A stretch of DNA of 64,000 nt from Paenibacillus dokdonensis (lineage in GTDB: Bacteria; Bacillota; Bacilli; Paenibacillales; Paenibacillaceae), in contig NZ_STGQ01000001.1 of the NCBI RefSeq assembly GCF_004916975.1, positions 1,326,993 to 1,390,992 on the forward strand. The letters are read 5' to 3'. A program made the position numbers and the translations under genes. Positions 16,431-25,997 of this stretch are shown piece by piece (the stretch's first letter is position 1; each line of letters begins with the position of its first letter). The notes under the pieces were generated by a model. The model had not been told where the DNA came from. It saw nothing but the letters and a program-made list of their open reading frames with translations, and ran no database searches.

Positions 16431-16838
16431 ATGGATCTGTTGAACAGTACCAGTTTTCAGCGCATGGAGACTGGCCTGCAAGCGGCAAACCTCAGGCAGA
16501 ACGTCATTTCCAACAACATCGCGAACGAAGAGACACCTTACTTTAAACGGTCGGAAGTGTCGTTTGAAAATCTGCTGCAGCAGGAAATGAATGGAAATAC
16601 ACCCCAACTGCGGGGGAAGGTTACAAATCCCCGGCATTTCGTTATAGGTCCTATGAGCTCGATACCTGAGCCGGTCGTTACTGTGGATCAGTCCACAGCT
16701 ATGAATAATAACCTTAACAATGTTGATGTCGACAGTGAAATGGCCAATCTGGCAGCGAACCAAATTCAGTATAATTCTTACATCCAGCAAATGAATGAAC
16801 AAATCAAAATGATGCGTGTAGCCGTAGAGGGGAGATAA
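16431..16838 (+). CDS. flgB: Flagellar proximal rod protein FlgB
   Basis: A 135-residue rod subunit. ATG 16431 follows GGGGGACAG by the right distance and gives MDLLNSTSFQRMETGLQ. The conserved rod motif is RQNVISNNIANEETPYFKRSEVSF; the C-terminus ends with the amphipathic helix used for axial assembly (QYNSYIQQMNEQIKMMR). It is the first gene of the fla/che operon as in B. subtilis, although codY is not upstream here. Confidence 0.96.
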   Translation: MDLLNSTSFQRMETGLQAANLRQNVISNNIANEETPYFKRSEVSFENLLQQEMNGNTPQLRGKVTNPRHFVIGPMSSIPEPVVTVDQSTAMNNNLNNVDVDSEMANLAANQIQYNSYIQQMNEQIKMMRVAVEGR

Positions 16839-16844
16839 GGTTAA

Positions 16845-17300
16845 ATGAATTTGAACAGCAGCTTTGGCATCAGCGCATCAGGTCTGACAGCTCAGCGACT
16901 CAGAATGGATGTTATTTCTTCTAATATAGCCAATGCCGAAACGACAAGAGCGTCAGTGGTTAATGGACAAGCCGTTCCTTACCGACGTAAAATGGTCGTT
17001 TTTTCTCCGAATGAATCCAATTTCGCTAACATGCTGCAGGCACAAATGGGCGGCGAGAATGCTTCTCCGGCCCGTGGCGTAAAAGTAACGGCGATCCAAG
17101 AAGATTCAACTCCCTTAAAGCCTGTATATAACCCAAACCATCCGGATGCAAATGCTGAAGGATATGTATATATGCCTAATGTAGACCTCACCAAAGAAAT
17201 GGTAGATATGATATCTGCTTCTCACTCCTATAACGCCAACGTAACCGCATTGAACGCTTCGAAAGCCATGGTCATGAAGGCTCTAGAAATAGGACGTTAG
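16845..17300 (+). CDS. flgC: Flagellar basal-body rod protein FlgC
   Basis: A 151-residue rod protein exported by the flagellar secretion system. The N-terminal SGLTAQRLRMDVISSNIANAETT block and the C-terminal VDLTKEMVDMISASHSYNANVTALNASK block are the two conserved coiled-coil ends of rod and hook proteins. It starts 6 bases after flgB, with AGGGGAGATAAGG as ribosome site. Confidence 0.96.
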   Translation: MNLNSSFGISASGLTAQRLRMDVISSNIANAETTRASVVNGQAVPYRRKMVVFSPNESNFANMLQAQMGGENASPARGVKVTAIQEDSTPLKPVYNPNHPDANAEGYVYMPNVDLTKEMVDMISASHSYNANVTALNASKAMVMKALEIGR

Positions 17301-17341
17301 TTCCTTTTATTTAAATTAAAATTATGCAAGGAGGGACATTA

Positions 17342-17653
17342 ATGATTCAAAACACCATGTTTTCCACTCAAGCTACACAACCGCTAAAGATGCTGGAAAG
17401 CAGCAAAAGCAGCGAGGCAACACCTTCTGAATCTCTTAGCAAGTTTGGTTCTTACCTGGAAGATGCCATCAGCCAGATTGCTGATCAGGAAAAAGCGTCC
17501 GAAGAGATGAGCAACAAATTCATGCTCGGACAGGTAGACGTTGACCAGGTAATGATTTCCTCAGAAAAAGCGCTTTTGAGTCTGCAGCTTACGTCTCAAG
17601 TCCGCAATAAGGTCATCGAGGCCTATCAGGAAATCATGCGTACGCAAGTATAA
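17342..17653 (+). CDS. fliE: Flagellar hook-basal body complex protein FliE
   Basis: A 103-residue MS-ring/rod junction protein, one of the first substrates exported. ATG 17342 lies 6 bases after AAGGAGGGAC; an earlier in-frame ATG at 17324 precedes that site. The C-terminal half is the conserved part: NKFMLGQVDVDQVMISSEKALLSLQLTSQVRNKVIEAYQEIMR (positions about 60-102). Confidence 0.94.
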   Translation: MIQNTMFSTQATQPLKMLESSKSSEATPSESLSKFGSYLEDAISQIADQEKASEEMSNKFMLGQVDVDQVMISSEKALLSLQLTSQVRNKVIEAYQEIMRTQV

Positions 17654-17691
17654 CCGTAGATTGCTAAGATTCGGGTAGGGTGGGTGACGTT

Positions 17692-19266
17692 GTGAATGAA
17701 AGAATCGCCCAATATAAGGACAAGATCGTCCAATATTGGAATCAGTTCAGCAAAAAACAAAAAACAATATTTTTCTCTACACTTGCTCTAATCATCATTG
17801 CTATTGTGATGCTGACAATGCAGCTTTCCAAAACGGAATATGAGGTCGCGTTCAAGGATTTGAATTCCAGCGACTCTGCAGGCATCATGAATTATTTAGA
17901 TACGAACAACATTCCGTATAAGCTGGGTTCCGATGGTAAAACGATCTCTGTGCCGAGTACGCAAGCCGCCCGCATCAAAGTGGATGTTGGCTCCCAAGGA
18001 ATTGTTCAGAATGGTTCGATTGGATTCCGTGCTTTTGACTCATCTTCGTCAATAGGAACAACAGACAGTGAGTTCAATGTCAAATACAACAACGCCTTAA
18101 ACGGTGAAGTTGAACAGCTCCTTACACGGATGAACGGTATTTTGGAAGCAAAGGTTCTCGTAACCCTGCCCAAAGAAAGTGTGTTTGCCGGAACGGATGA
18201 TCAGGAAAAAGGGAATGCTTCCGTCGTGCTGAAATTTAAGCCGGGATATCATCCGAATCAGGAAACAGTCGATGGATATTTCAACCTCGTCAAAACAGCA
18301 GTTCCCAATTTGCCGATTGAGAATATCACGATGATGGAAGGCGACACTGAGCTGTTACCGTCATCAAGAGGCGGACAAGGAACATTAAGCAGTTCAGTTG
18401 AAGAAAACTTCGCACTGCAAAAGAAATTCGAAAATGAAGTTCGCCAAAATGTAAGACAGTTTCTGGCTCAGTTCATGGGTCCGAATAAGGTAGATGTCCT
18501 GGTTGTCTCCAAACTGAATTTTGATAAAGTTCAAAGCAAAGAAAATATGGTTACACCTGTGGATGCCGAAAATATGAAAGGCATCGAAATCAGCGTTCAG
18601 GAAATTTCCAAGAATTATACAGGTAAGGCTAATCCGGACAGCGGCGTGGCAGGCACGGGACAATCCCAAGTTCCAACCTATCCAAGCGGTTCATCAACCG
18701 GTGATGTGACTTCCGAGGATCTGTCGAAGACAGTGAATTACGAAGTGAATCACATAACTAAGGATATTATATCCAGCCCATATTCTGTAAAAGATTTAAC
18801 CATTAATGTGGCCGTTGAACCACCTACCGGGCAAAAGGCGGTAGATCAAGCGACAAAAGATGCCATTCAAAATATTTTGGTGAATATTGTCAGAGCGTCC
18901 CTTGCAGATTCAGGTGCTACATATACAGACGCTGACCTGGCTAAAAAAGTTTCGGTTTATTCGCAACCATTTGGTGGAGAAGTAACCCAAACGAAAGGTT
19001 TGAATCTTTCCAAAGGAGTTCTTTGGGGCATTGGTCTTGCCGCGCTCGCTTTGCTAGCAGGCGGCGGGTTCCTGATATTCCGCCGACGCAAACAAAGAGA
19101 AGAGATGGAAGAAGATCTTCCATTGCCGGCTCCAACAGAGTTCCCATCCATTAGTTTGGAAAGTGTGACCAACGAGAGTCAGGTACGCAAACAGCTCGAA
19201 ACGCTGGCGAAGAAAAAGCCGGAGGAATTTGTCAATCTACTGCGTACATGGCTTGCTGACGAATAG
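17692..19266 (+). CDS. fliF: Flagellar MS-ring protein FliF
   Basis: About 524 residues. It forms the membrane-embedded MS ring, the base on which switch and rod assemble. GTG 17692 (NERIAQYKDKIVQYW) is the usual family start; GTG 17680 is in frame as an alternative. A transmembrane segment lies at about residues 25-45 (TIFFSTLALIIIAIVMLTM), then periplasmic ring-building domains with LTRMNGILEAKVLVTLPKES and VVLKFKPGYHP, a low-complexity Ser/Gly/Thr stretch, a second transmembrane segment (GIGLAALALLAGGGFLIF) and the cytoplasmic FliG-binding tail ending VNLLRTWLADE. Confidence 0.96.
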   Translation: MNERIAQYKDKIVQYWNQFSKKQKTIFFSTLALIIIAIVMLTMQLSKTEYEVAFKDLNSSDSAGIMNYLDTNNIPYKLGSDGKTISVPSTQAARIKVDVGSQGIVQNGSIGFRAFDSSSSIGTTDSEFNVKYNNALNGEVEQLLTRMNGILEAKVLVTLPKESVFAGTDDQEKGNASVVLKFKPGYHPNQETVDGYFNLVKTAVPNLPIENITMMEGDTELLPSSRGGQGTLSSSVEENFALQKKFENEVRQNVRQFLAQFMGPNKVDVLVVSKLNFDKVQSKENMVTPVDAENMKGIEISVQEISKNYTGKANPDSGVAGTGQSQVPTYPSGSSTGDVTSEDLSKTVNYEVNHITKDIISSPYSVKDLTINVAVEPPTGQKAVDQATKDAIQNILVNIVRASLADSGATYTDADLAKKVSVYSQPFGGEVTQTKGLNLSKGVLWGIGLAALALLAGGGFLIFRRRKQREEMEEDLPLPAPTEFPSISLESVTNESQVRKQLETLAKKKPEEFVNLLRTWLADE

Positions 19267-19277
19267 AGGTGAATCCA

Positions 19278-20294
19278 ATGGTAAAACCAAACAGCCAGGG
19301 TTTAAGCGGGCGGCAAAAAGCGGCGATCCTGCTCATTACTCTGGGTCCGGAAGTTTCGGCTCAAATCTTCAAACATCTTAGAGATGAGGAGATTGAGCAG
19401 CTGACCCTGGAAATTGCAAATGTCCGTAAAGTAGATAGTGTGGAAAAAGAAATGATCCTGTCAGAGTTTCATCAAATCTGCCTGGCTCAGGAATATATAT
19501 CACAGGGTGGCATTAATTACGCCAAGGAAATATTGGAGAAGGCCCTTGGATCTCAGAAAGCGCTCGAGGTTATTAACAGGTTGACAGCAACATTGCAGGT
19601 TAGACCGTTTGACTTTGCTCGTAAAGCGGATCCAAACCAGATCTTGAACTTTATCCAGAATGAGAATGCACAAACCATTGCGCTCGTGCTGTCCTATCTG
19701 CAGTTTGAACAAGCAGCGGCCATTTTGTCCTCACTGCCTCAGGATAAGCAGGCGGATGTGGCAAGAAGGATTGCTGTGATGGACAGTACATCGCCTGAAG
19801 TCATTTCCCAGGTGGAGAAGGTACTGGAACAAAAACTGTCAGCTACAGTAACCCAAGACTACACCAATGCAGGTGGTATTGAGTCGATCGTTCAAATTCT
19901 GAATGGGGTCGACCGCGGTACCGAGCGTACGATCCTTGATTCGCTCGAGATTCAGGATCCGGAGCTTGCCGAAGAAATCAAAAAACGGATGTTTGTGTTC
20001 GAAGATATTGTCAATGTGGACAACCGATCGATCCAGCGGATTATCCGCGATGTGGAAAGCGCAGATCTGCAGCTTGCTTTGAAAGTGGCAAGCGAGGAAG
20101 TACGGGATGTTATTTTCCGGAATATGTCCAAGCGCATGTCCGAAACCTTCAAGGAAGAAATGGAATTTATGGGACCGGTACGGCTGCGTGACGTGGAAGA
20201 GGCACAGACCCGCATCGTAGGTACGATCCGCAGATTGGAAGAAGCCGGTGAGATTATTATTGCTCGCGGCGGAGGGGATGACATCATTGTCTAA
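19278..20294 (+). CDS. fliG: Flagellar motor switch protein FliG
   Basis: A 338-residue rotor protein that transmits torque from the stator. ATG 19278 follows GAGGTGA by 6 bases. The N-domain (LSGRQKAAILLITLGPEVS) binds FliF; the EHPQ-equivalent middle region is present around ALVLSYLQFEQAAAILSSL; the C-domain has the torque helix with charged residues (DVESADLQLALKVASEEV, MSETFKEEMEFMGPVRLRDVEEAQ). fliH overlaps its end by 8 bases. Confidence 0.97.
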   Translation: MVKPNSQGLSGRQKAAILLITLGPEVSAQIFKHLRDEEIEQLTLEIANVRKVDSVEKEMILSEFHQICLAQEYISQGGINYAKEILEKALGSQKALEVINRLTATLQVRPFDFARKADPNQILNFIQNENAQTIALVLSYLQFEQAAAILSSLPQDKQADVARRIAVMDSTSPEVISQVEKVLEQKLSATVTQDYTNAGGIESIVQILNGVDRGTERTILDSLEIQDPELAEEIKKRMFVFEDIVNVDNRSIQRIIRDVESADLQLALKVASEEVRDVIFRNMSKRMSETFKEEMEFMGPVRLRDVEEAQTRIVGTIRRLEEAGEIIIARGGGDDIIV

Positions 20295-21135
20295 TTTGAT
20301 TAAATCCTCCCAGTATGTGCCTGTTGAAATGCTGAAAAAGCTGGATCTAGGGCATCGATATGCTTCTTCCGATGAGAATGAGGAGTTGGAAGAAGAGAAC
20401 GTAGAAGAAGTCAAAGAAATTCAGGCGGATGAGGAATCCAAACGCCTTAGCAAAGAAATGCTTGAGGATGCTCGTGAATTTGCTGAACGCCAGGTACGTG
20501 AGGCTTCTGATGAAGCGGAACGTATCTTGGCGGAAGCGAATGAACAAATTGACGGCTGGTGGCAAGAACGCAGACTGCAGGATGAGCATTTGGTGGAGGC
20601 TCTTAAATCTGAAGGATATGACACGGGATATCGTGAAGGATCCGAGAAGGTTCTTGCAGATTTGCAGGATCAGATTTCACAGATGATGGAAGAGGCTCAG
20701 ACGGTGCTGAAGCAGGCATATCTGATGAAAGAACAAATTATTCAGGAAGCGGAGCCGTTTCTGGTTGAGCTAAGCTGTGCTATTGCCGAGAAAGTCATTG
20801 ATAAGCAGCTGACTTTAGAATCTGATTATGTCATTGACTTGATCAAGAGCAATTTATCACGCAAGCGGGAACAAGGTGTGATTACCCTGTGCGTGGCTCC
20901 AAAGTATTTCTCATTTGTTCAGGCAGCCAGAGAGGAACTCGGGGCTGCGATCGATTCGCAGGCTGAGCTGCAGATCATACCTGATTCCACGGTTCATGAT
21001 CGTGGCTGCGTCATCCGTTCTTCTTTTGGAAGCGTGGATGCAAGAGTTGATACGCAGTTGACCGAGATCAAGAAGGAGCTTATCCGGATCGCACTGGATG
21101 ACGAGGAGCGTAGAGAACAGGATGAAGATGCTTAA
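20287..21135 (+). CDS. fliH: Flagellar export regulator FliH
   Basis: About 282 residues. TTG 20287 (SNLIKSSQYVP) sits 9 bases after GGAGGGG and overlaps the fliG stop; ATG 20278 directly abuts that site. The N-terminal 130 residues are acidic and form a coiled coil (EENVEEVKEIQADEESKRL); the C-terminal half resembles the V-type ATPase E subunit (IAEKVIDKQL, VDARVDTQLTEIKKEL). It binds the export ATPase FliI as a peripheral stalk and regulates it. fliI overlaps its end. Confidence 0.92.
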   Translation: MSNLIKSSQYVPVEMLKKLDLGHRYASSDENEELEEENVEEVKEIQADEESKRLSKEMLEDAREFAERQVREASDEAERILAEANEQIDGWWQERRLQDEHLVEALKSEGYDTGYREGSEKVLADLQDQISQMMEEAQTVLKQAYLMKEQIIQEAEPFLVELSCAIAEKVIDKQLTLESDYVIDLIKSNLSRKREQGVITLCVAPKYFSFVQAAREELGAAIDSQAELQIIPDSTVHDRGCVIRSSFGSVDARVDTQLTEIKKELIRIALDDEERREQDEDA

Positions 21136-22441
21136 TAGCGGACGGTACATGGAGCACCTGCGGAACATAGATCCCGTTAGAGTGAATGGCAAAGTGACCC
21201 AGGTCATTGGGCTGATGGTAGAGTCTGAGGGGCCTGACGCGAGTGTTGGAGATGTTTGCTACATTTATCCGACAAAAGGCGCAAAGCCGCTACAAGCTGA
21301 GGTAGTCGGGTTTCGGGACAATAAAGTACTGCTGATGCCGCTTGGTGAGCTGCAATCCATTGGCCCGGGCTGCGATGTGGTGGGTACTGGCAAGCCGCTG
21401 AGTGTTCAGGTGGGCTCCGAGCTTCTGGGTAAAGTACTTGATGGACTTGGACAGCCACTCGACGGATCGCTGATTCCGACACGGATGCCTCACAGCTCCA
21501 CATACAATGAACCTTCCAATCCCTTGAATAGGCCGCGAGTAAAGGAACCCATCAGCATCGGAGTAAGAGCTATCGATGGACTGCTAACGATTGGCAAAGG
21601 ACAGCGGGTTGGTATTTTCGCAGGTTCCGGTGTCGGAAAAAGTACACTTATGGGAATGATTGCCCGGAATACCTCTGCAGATGTGAATGTAATCGCACTG
21701 ATCGGTGAACGTGGACGAGAGGTGCTGGATTTTATCGAGAGAGATCTCGGTCCGGAAGGATTGCAGCGCTCCGTAGTCATTGTAGCAACATCGGATCAGC
21801 CGGCGCTGGTGAGAATTAAAGGGGCTTTGATCGCAACGACCATAGCGGAATATTTCCGCGACCGGGGCATGAACGTCATGCTAATGATGGACTCGGTAAC
21901 CCGCTATGCCATGGCGCAGCGCGAGGTAGGACTTGCCGTTGGAGAGCCGCCAGCAATGAGAGGTTATACGCCTTCGGTATTCGCGAGTTTGCCCAAGCTG
22001 CTGGAACGGGCCGGTACAGGACCAACGGGTTCTATTACCGCTTTCTATACGGTGTTGGTAGATGGTGATGATATGAACGAGCCGATTGCCGATGCCGTCC
22101 GCGGGATATTAGACGGGCACATCGTGCTTAACCGTAACATTGCCAACAAGGGGCATTTTCCCGCAATCGATATTCTCGCAAGCATTAGCCGGGTGATGAA
22201 AGACATTGCACCGGAAGAACAAATAGAAGCCGCCGATAATTTGAAACGTCTGATGGCGGTTTATAAAGACTCGGAGGATCTAATCAATATCGGTGCATAT
22301 CAACAAGGCTCAAATGAACAAATCGACGAGTCGATTGATAATATTCAGCAAATCTGGGATTTCACCAAACAAAAGGTGAATGAAAAGGTGACACTGGAAC
22401 AGGTGCAAGAACGCTTGATTTCCGAATTTTCAAGGAGATGA
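21122..22441 (+). CDS. fliI: Flagellum-specific ATPase FliI
   Basis: About 439 residues, related to the F1 beta subunit. Walker A is GIFAGSGVGKST; GERGREVLDFIERDLG, LMMDSVTRYAMAQREVGLA and the arginine-finger region are present. It unfolds and delivers export substrates together with FliH and FliJ. ATG 21122 overlaps the end of fliH; ATG 21128 (MLNSGRYMEH) is an equally possible start. Confidence 0.96.
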   Translation: MKMLNSGRYMEHLRNIDPVRVNGKVTQVIGLMVESEGPDASVGDVCYIYPTKGAKPLQAEVVGFRDNKVLLMPLGELQSIGPGCDVVGTGKPLSVQVGSELLGKVLDGLGQPLDGSLIPTRMPHSSTYNEPSNPLNRPRVKEPISIGVRAIDGLLTIGKGQRVGIFAGSGVGKSTLMGMIARNTSADVNVIALIGERGREVLDFIERDLGPEGLQRSVVIVATSDQPALVRIKGALIATTIAEYFRDRGMNVMLMMDSVTRYAMAQREVGLAVGEPPAMRGYTPSVFASLPKLLERAGTGPTGSITAFYTVLVDGDDMNEPIADAVRGILDGHIVLNRNIANKGHFPAIDILASISRVMKDIAPEEQIEAADNLKRLMAVYKDSEDLINIGAYQQGSNEQIDESIDNIQQIWDFTKQKVNEKVTLEQVQERLISEFSRR

Positions 22442-22450
22442 CCTTAAGGT

Positions 22451-22894
22451 ATGAAATTTCAATATGCGTTCCAAAAAATCGTGGACTTGAAAAGTAACGA
22501 GAAAACACAGGCTGAGTGGATGCTATCAAGCGCAATCGGAAGACTGCAAGCCGAGGAAAAGTCACTTGGCGAGCTCATGGATAACAGGGAACGGATGGCG
22601 AACGAGCTTCAAGAGGCCGCTGAGCAAAGAGTTCCGGTTTCGAAAATTCGGGAATTTCAAATGTATGTGGAGCATCTGGAACAGTGCATTGAGAAAAAAC
22701 ATACCGATGTGCAGCATGCAAACGTCAATGTTGAAATGAAAAAAGATCAGCTTTCCCATAAGGTACTGGATGAAAAGGTTTGGCTCAAGGCGAAGGATAA
22801 AGCCAAGGATTCTTTTCAGCAAAGTATGCTCCTGAGGGAACAGAATGAATTGGATGAAATGGCAACAGTAAGGTTCGCCATGAAAGCGAGATAG
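22451..22894 (+). CDS. fliJ: Flagellar export chaperone FliJ
   Basis: A 147-residue, almost wholly coiled-coil protein (KFQYAFQKIVDLKSNEKTQA, then long heptad-like helices to the end). This length and pattern fit FliJ, the central stalk of the export ATPase, which also escorts chaperones. It sits between fliI and the MgtE-N-domain protein as in Bacilli. AAGGAG lies upstream of ATG 22451. Confidence 0.88.
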   Translation: MKFQYAFQKIVDLKSNEKTQAEWMLSSAIGRLQAEEKSLGELMDNRERMANELQEAAEQRVPVSKIREFQMYVEHLEQCIEKKHTDVQHANVNVEMKKDQLSHKVLDEKVWLKAKDKAKDSFQQSMLLREQNELDEMATVRFAMKAR

Positions 22895-22940
22895 ATGAAC
22901 CGGATAGAAACCAAGCTGTTGCCTCGGGGGTGGATTGATT

Positions 22941-23870
22941 TTGGCAGAGAATGATTTTGAGGTAGAGAAGGAGTCAGCAGGGGGATTTGAGAGGTTTCTA
23001 TTCTTTATGATACCCATCATTTTTACGATAGTCCTACTCGGGGTCCTTCTGACCTTGTTTAATGTAAATGTCCGTAACGATATGCTGGAATGGGCCCAAA
23101 AAATTCCGGTCGTCAAAAACTGGGTGCCGGATCCTGTCAAGGATCCTGAGAAAACCAAGCTTCAGGATGCTAAGGATCAGGTCAAGAGCGCAAATGCGAC
23201 GATTGATGAGCTAAAAAGCAAGCTGGCGTCCCAGGAAGCAAACCTTCAGAAGGCGAAGGAAGAGAAGACGCAGCAGGAGCAGAAGCTTAAGGGCGTTCAG
23301 GATCAGCTGGATTCGGCGCAAAAGTCAGCAGAAGAAGCGGCTGCTAAAGGAACGGAGACTGACGCAGACCCTTATGAGAAGCAAATCAAGGATCTTGCCA
23401 AAATGTATGCCGACATGAGCCCGAGCAAAGCAGCGCCGATTATGCAGAATATGACGACAGAAGAAATGGTTCAACTCCTTAGTGTGATGAAGAACGATAA
23501 CAGAATGGCCATTTTGGCTAAAATGGATCCCAAGGTTGCAGCTGACGTGAGTATGAAGCTCAAAGATGCGGTTTCCTCGAGTGATTTGGCTATTGCGGCA
23601 TTGCAGTCACGCATAGATAAGGATACGGGAGATAAGCAGGCGGCATCGGCCTCTGGACTGGATAAGACGCAGATCAGCCAAACCTTCGCGAGTATGCCGG
23701 CCAAGAGTGCCGCGGGACTGCTGTTATCGACTTATAAAATTTCACCGGAAAAAGTATTGACTATTCTTAATTCCGTGGATGATTCTACCCGTTCCGGAAT
23801 ACTTGATGCCATGAGTACACAAGATGCCAAAACTACCGCTGTTATTTTAAACAAACTGATGAGCAAATAG
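22941..23870 (+). CDS. ylxF: MotE/YlxF-like membrane protein with MgtE N-type domain
   Basis: About 309 residues. TTG 22941 (AENDFEVEKESAGG) lies 7 bases after GGGGGTGG. One transmembrane helix (FFMIPIIFTIVLLGVLLTLF, about residues 23-42) is followed by a long coiled coil (about 75-145) and a C-terminal region with the repeated MgtE N-type helices (MYADMSPSKAAPIMQNMTTEE, then ILAKMDPKVAADV). This is the architecture of YlxF of the B. subtilis fla/che operon and of MotE. A stator or export-related role is inferred. Confidence 0.8.
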   Translation: MAENDFEVEKESAGGFERFLFFMIPIIFTIVLLGVLLTLFNVNVRNDMLEWAQKIPVVKNWVPDPVKDPEKTKLQDAKDQVKSANATIDELKSKLASQEANLQKAKEEKTQQEQKLKGVQDQLDSAQKSAEEAAAKGTETDADPYEKQIKDLAKMYADMSPSKAAPIMQNMTTEEMVQLLSVMKNDNRMAILAKMDPKVAADVSMKLKDAVSSSDLAIAALQSRIDKDTGDKQAASASGLDKTQISQTFASMPAKSAAGLLLSTYKISPEKVLTILNSVDDSTRSGILDAMSTQDAKTTAVILNKLMSK

Positions 23871-23909
23871 TATTTTTGCCGATCTTCTATTGAAAGGAGG
23901 TGAAAAAAT

Positions 23910-25394
23910 ATGAGTCTGTTATTTCAGAATATTGCAGGTGCCAGTAGTGCAGGCGGCAAGACAACGGCTGCAGGCGGTAAACAAGCAGCCGGAACAGCTG
24001 CTGCGTCAGGTGCGAATGCTTTGGCAGGAGCAGGTACATTCAACCAGTCTCTGGCCCAAATGATGACCGGTGACGGAACGCAGCAAAATGCTGCCGCCAT
24101 CATTGGTGCGGGTACGCTGCTGGAAGGGTTGATGAAGCTTGTTGCGCTGAGTTCATCTTCTTCTGGCGATGAGGGCAATGGTGAAGGACAGGATGTGTCG
24201 AACCTTCTGCAAAGCATGCTAGGCGATACAGATAAACTGGATGAGGCTGTTGCGACCGACCCGGGCCTGCTGGCAGCGCTTCAGGGCTGGCTAGGGCAAA
24301 TTCAGAATCTTCTGAACCAGGATACTTCAGCGGGCAGTGAGGCATTGACGGCGAATGGGGAAGCATTAACTGGTCCGCTTACTGAAAATCCGGCGACGAT
24401 CCGCTTTGTAGTACAGGACGGTTTAGCCCAGCTTGTCTCCATGCTGCAAAAGACGGATGAAAACGGCAATGCTCCGCTTGAGGCTATGAAGCTATTACAG
24501 ACGTTCCAGGATATTCTGGGTGATGCATTTCCTGCACAACCGAAACAATCTACCTCCGGACAAGCAAATGAGGTTTCGCAGGTAAGCCATGCAAAATCGG
24601 AGTCTTCTTTATCTGGAACCGAAGTGAAGCGTTTAAGCACATTACTGGATTTCATTCAGCAAAACGAGAACACAACTGTTATTAAGAACATCCAGGCGAC
24701 GCCCTCTCTTCTATCCAAAAGCACTGCAGCCGACGCTTCCGTAAGCACGTTGTTCAAAGGCGAGCAGGGGACAGCCGGCGGAGAGCAAGCAGCCGCTGCT
24801 GTGGACAAGCAGGAACCCGTTAATGATATTTTCAGCACACAAAGCACGATGACGGCAGGCCAACTGGTGATGAGGCAAGGAATTAATTCATCCGTGAAAA
24901 CAGCTGGTGCTCCAGTACCCGTTGAAAAGTTTTCCGAGGAAATGACTGGATTTGTCGTGAGTAAGCTGGATTTCGTTAAGCAGCAGGGAATGTCTGAGGC
25001 ACGTATAACGCTTTACCCGGAAAACCTGGGGCAAGTGGACGTCAAGCTGACAATGCAAAATGGGCAGCTCGTCGCTCAGTTTACGACAGAACATGCAGCG
25101 ACCAAGGATTTGCTCGAACAGCAGATGAGCCAGCTGCGCTCTTCACTGCAAACGCAGGGAGTACAGGTCGAAAAGCTTGTAGTCAGTCAAAACCAGTCGC
25201 TTCAATCACAAATGTATCATGACGGCCGTCAGCCAAACTCCGGTCAACAGCAGCAGTCGGGCCGCCGCTCCAAGGAGAGGGAAGCCCCATCCGATGATGC
25301 GCTGAAGATCGCTGAGATTGGAGAAGAGCTGAACGAATGGCTGGCTGGACAAGAAGAGGCACAAGGCGGAAATTCATTTATGGCAAAAGCTTAA
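23910..25394 (+). CDS. fliK: Flagellar hook-length control protein FliK
   Basis: A 494-residue protein with a low-complexity Ala/Gly/Ser-rich N-terminal two thirds and the Flg_hook domain at about residues 345-430 (ARITLYPENLGQVDVKLTM, LRSSLQTQGVQVEKLVVSQ). The C-terminal tail is Gln-rich and charged. FliK measures the hook during export and switches the gate FlhB to filament substrates. A very strong AAAGGAGGTG precedes ATG 23910. Low sequence conservation outside the C-domain is normal for FliK. Confidence 0.92.
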   Translation: MSLLFQNIAGASSAGGKTTAAGGKQAAGTAAASGANALAGAGTFNQSLAQMMTGDGTQQNAAAIIGAGTLLEGLMKLVALSSSSSGDEGNGEGQDVSNLLQSMLGDTDKLDEAVATDPGLLAALQGWLGQIQNLLNQDTSAGSEALTANGEALTGPLTENPATIRFVVQDGLAQLVSMLQKTDENGNAPLEAMKLLQTFQDILGDAFPAQPKQSTSGQANEVSQVSHAKSESSLSGTEVKRLSTLLDFIQQNENTTVIKNIQATPSLLSKSTAADASVSTLFKGEQGTAGGEQAAAAVDKQEPVNDIFSTQSTMTAGQLVMRQGINSSVKTAGAPVPVEKFSEEMTGFVVSKLDFVKQQGMSEARITLYPENLGQVDVKLTMQNGQLVAQFTTEHAATKDLLEQQMSQLRSSLQTQGVQVEKLVVSQNQSLQSQMYHDGRQPNSGQQQQSGRRSKEREAPSDDALKIAEIGEELNEWLAGQEEAQGGNSFMAKA

Positions 25395-25412
25395 AATGGA
25401 GGTGAAAAAAAG

Positions 25413-25997
25413 ATGGCTGATACTTTTTCAACATCGAATATTTGGCCTAACTACTCGGCTTCAAACGTTGCCAAAGCAAGTTCGAAAACACAGAGCTTGG
25501 GTAAAGACCAGTTTCTCAGCATTTTGATAACACAGCTGCAGAATCAGGATCCGATGCAGCCGATGGAAGACAAAGAGTTTATCGCCCAGATGGCTCAATT
25601 CTCATCCGTAGAGCAGCTGATGAATATTTCGAATCAGATTACCGCCTTGGGACAGTCGCTCGGTAATGTTTCAGGATTGATCGGTAAAGAGATTACCTGG
25701 AAGGACGAGGGCGATGCGGAGAACGGCGGTACGGCACAGCTCAAATCAGGTATTGTGGACTCCATTCTGGTAAAAGACGGTGTCCAATATGCGTCAGTTG
25801 GTTCAGTAGCGATTCCTTTGACCAAAATCCTTGAAATCAAGGAAGCGTCAAAAGAAGAAACGGCTCCACCTGCGGATGGAACGAATCCTGCAGAGAATCA
25901 AAATACGATTCCTGTTCAAGACCCGGCTGAAAACAGTGCTGAAGGGGAGACGGAGAGCGCAGGAACAGATGGATCTGGAAGCGGTGAAACCATATGA
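25413..25997 (+). CDS. flgD: Flagellar hook cap/assembly protein FlgD
   Basis: A 194-residue hook scaffolding protein. The conserved N-terminal export and cap region is present (LGKDQFLSILITQLQNQDPMQPMEDKEFIAQMAQFSSVEQL); the middle forms a small beta domain; the last 50 residues are a Pro/Glu/Gly-rich tail. GGAGGTG precedes ATG 25413. The next gene overlaps by 4 bases (ATGA). Confidence 0.94.
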   Translation: MADTFSTSNIWPNYSASNVAKASSKTQSLGKDQFLSILITQLQNQDPMQPMEDKEFIAQMAQFSSVEQLMNISNQITALGQSLGNVSGLIGKEITWKDEGDAENGGTAQLKSGIVDSILVKDGVQYASVGSVAIPLTKILEIKEASKEETAPPADGTNPAENQNTIPVQDPAENSAEGETESAGTDGSGSGETI

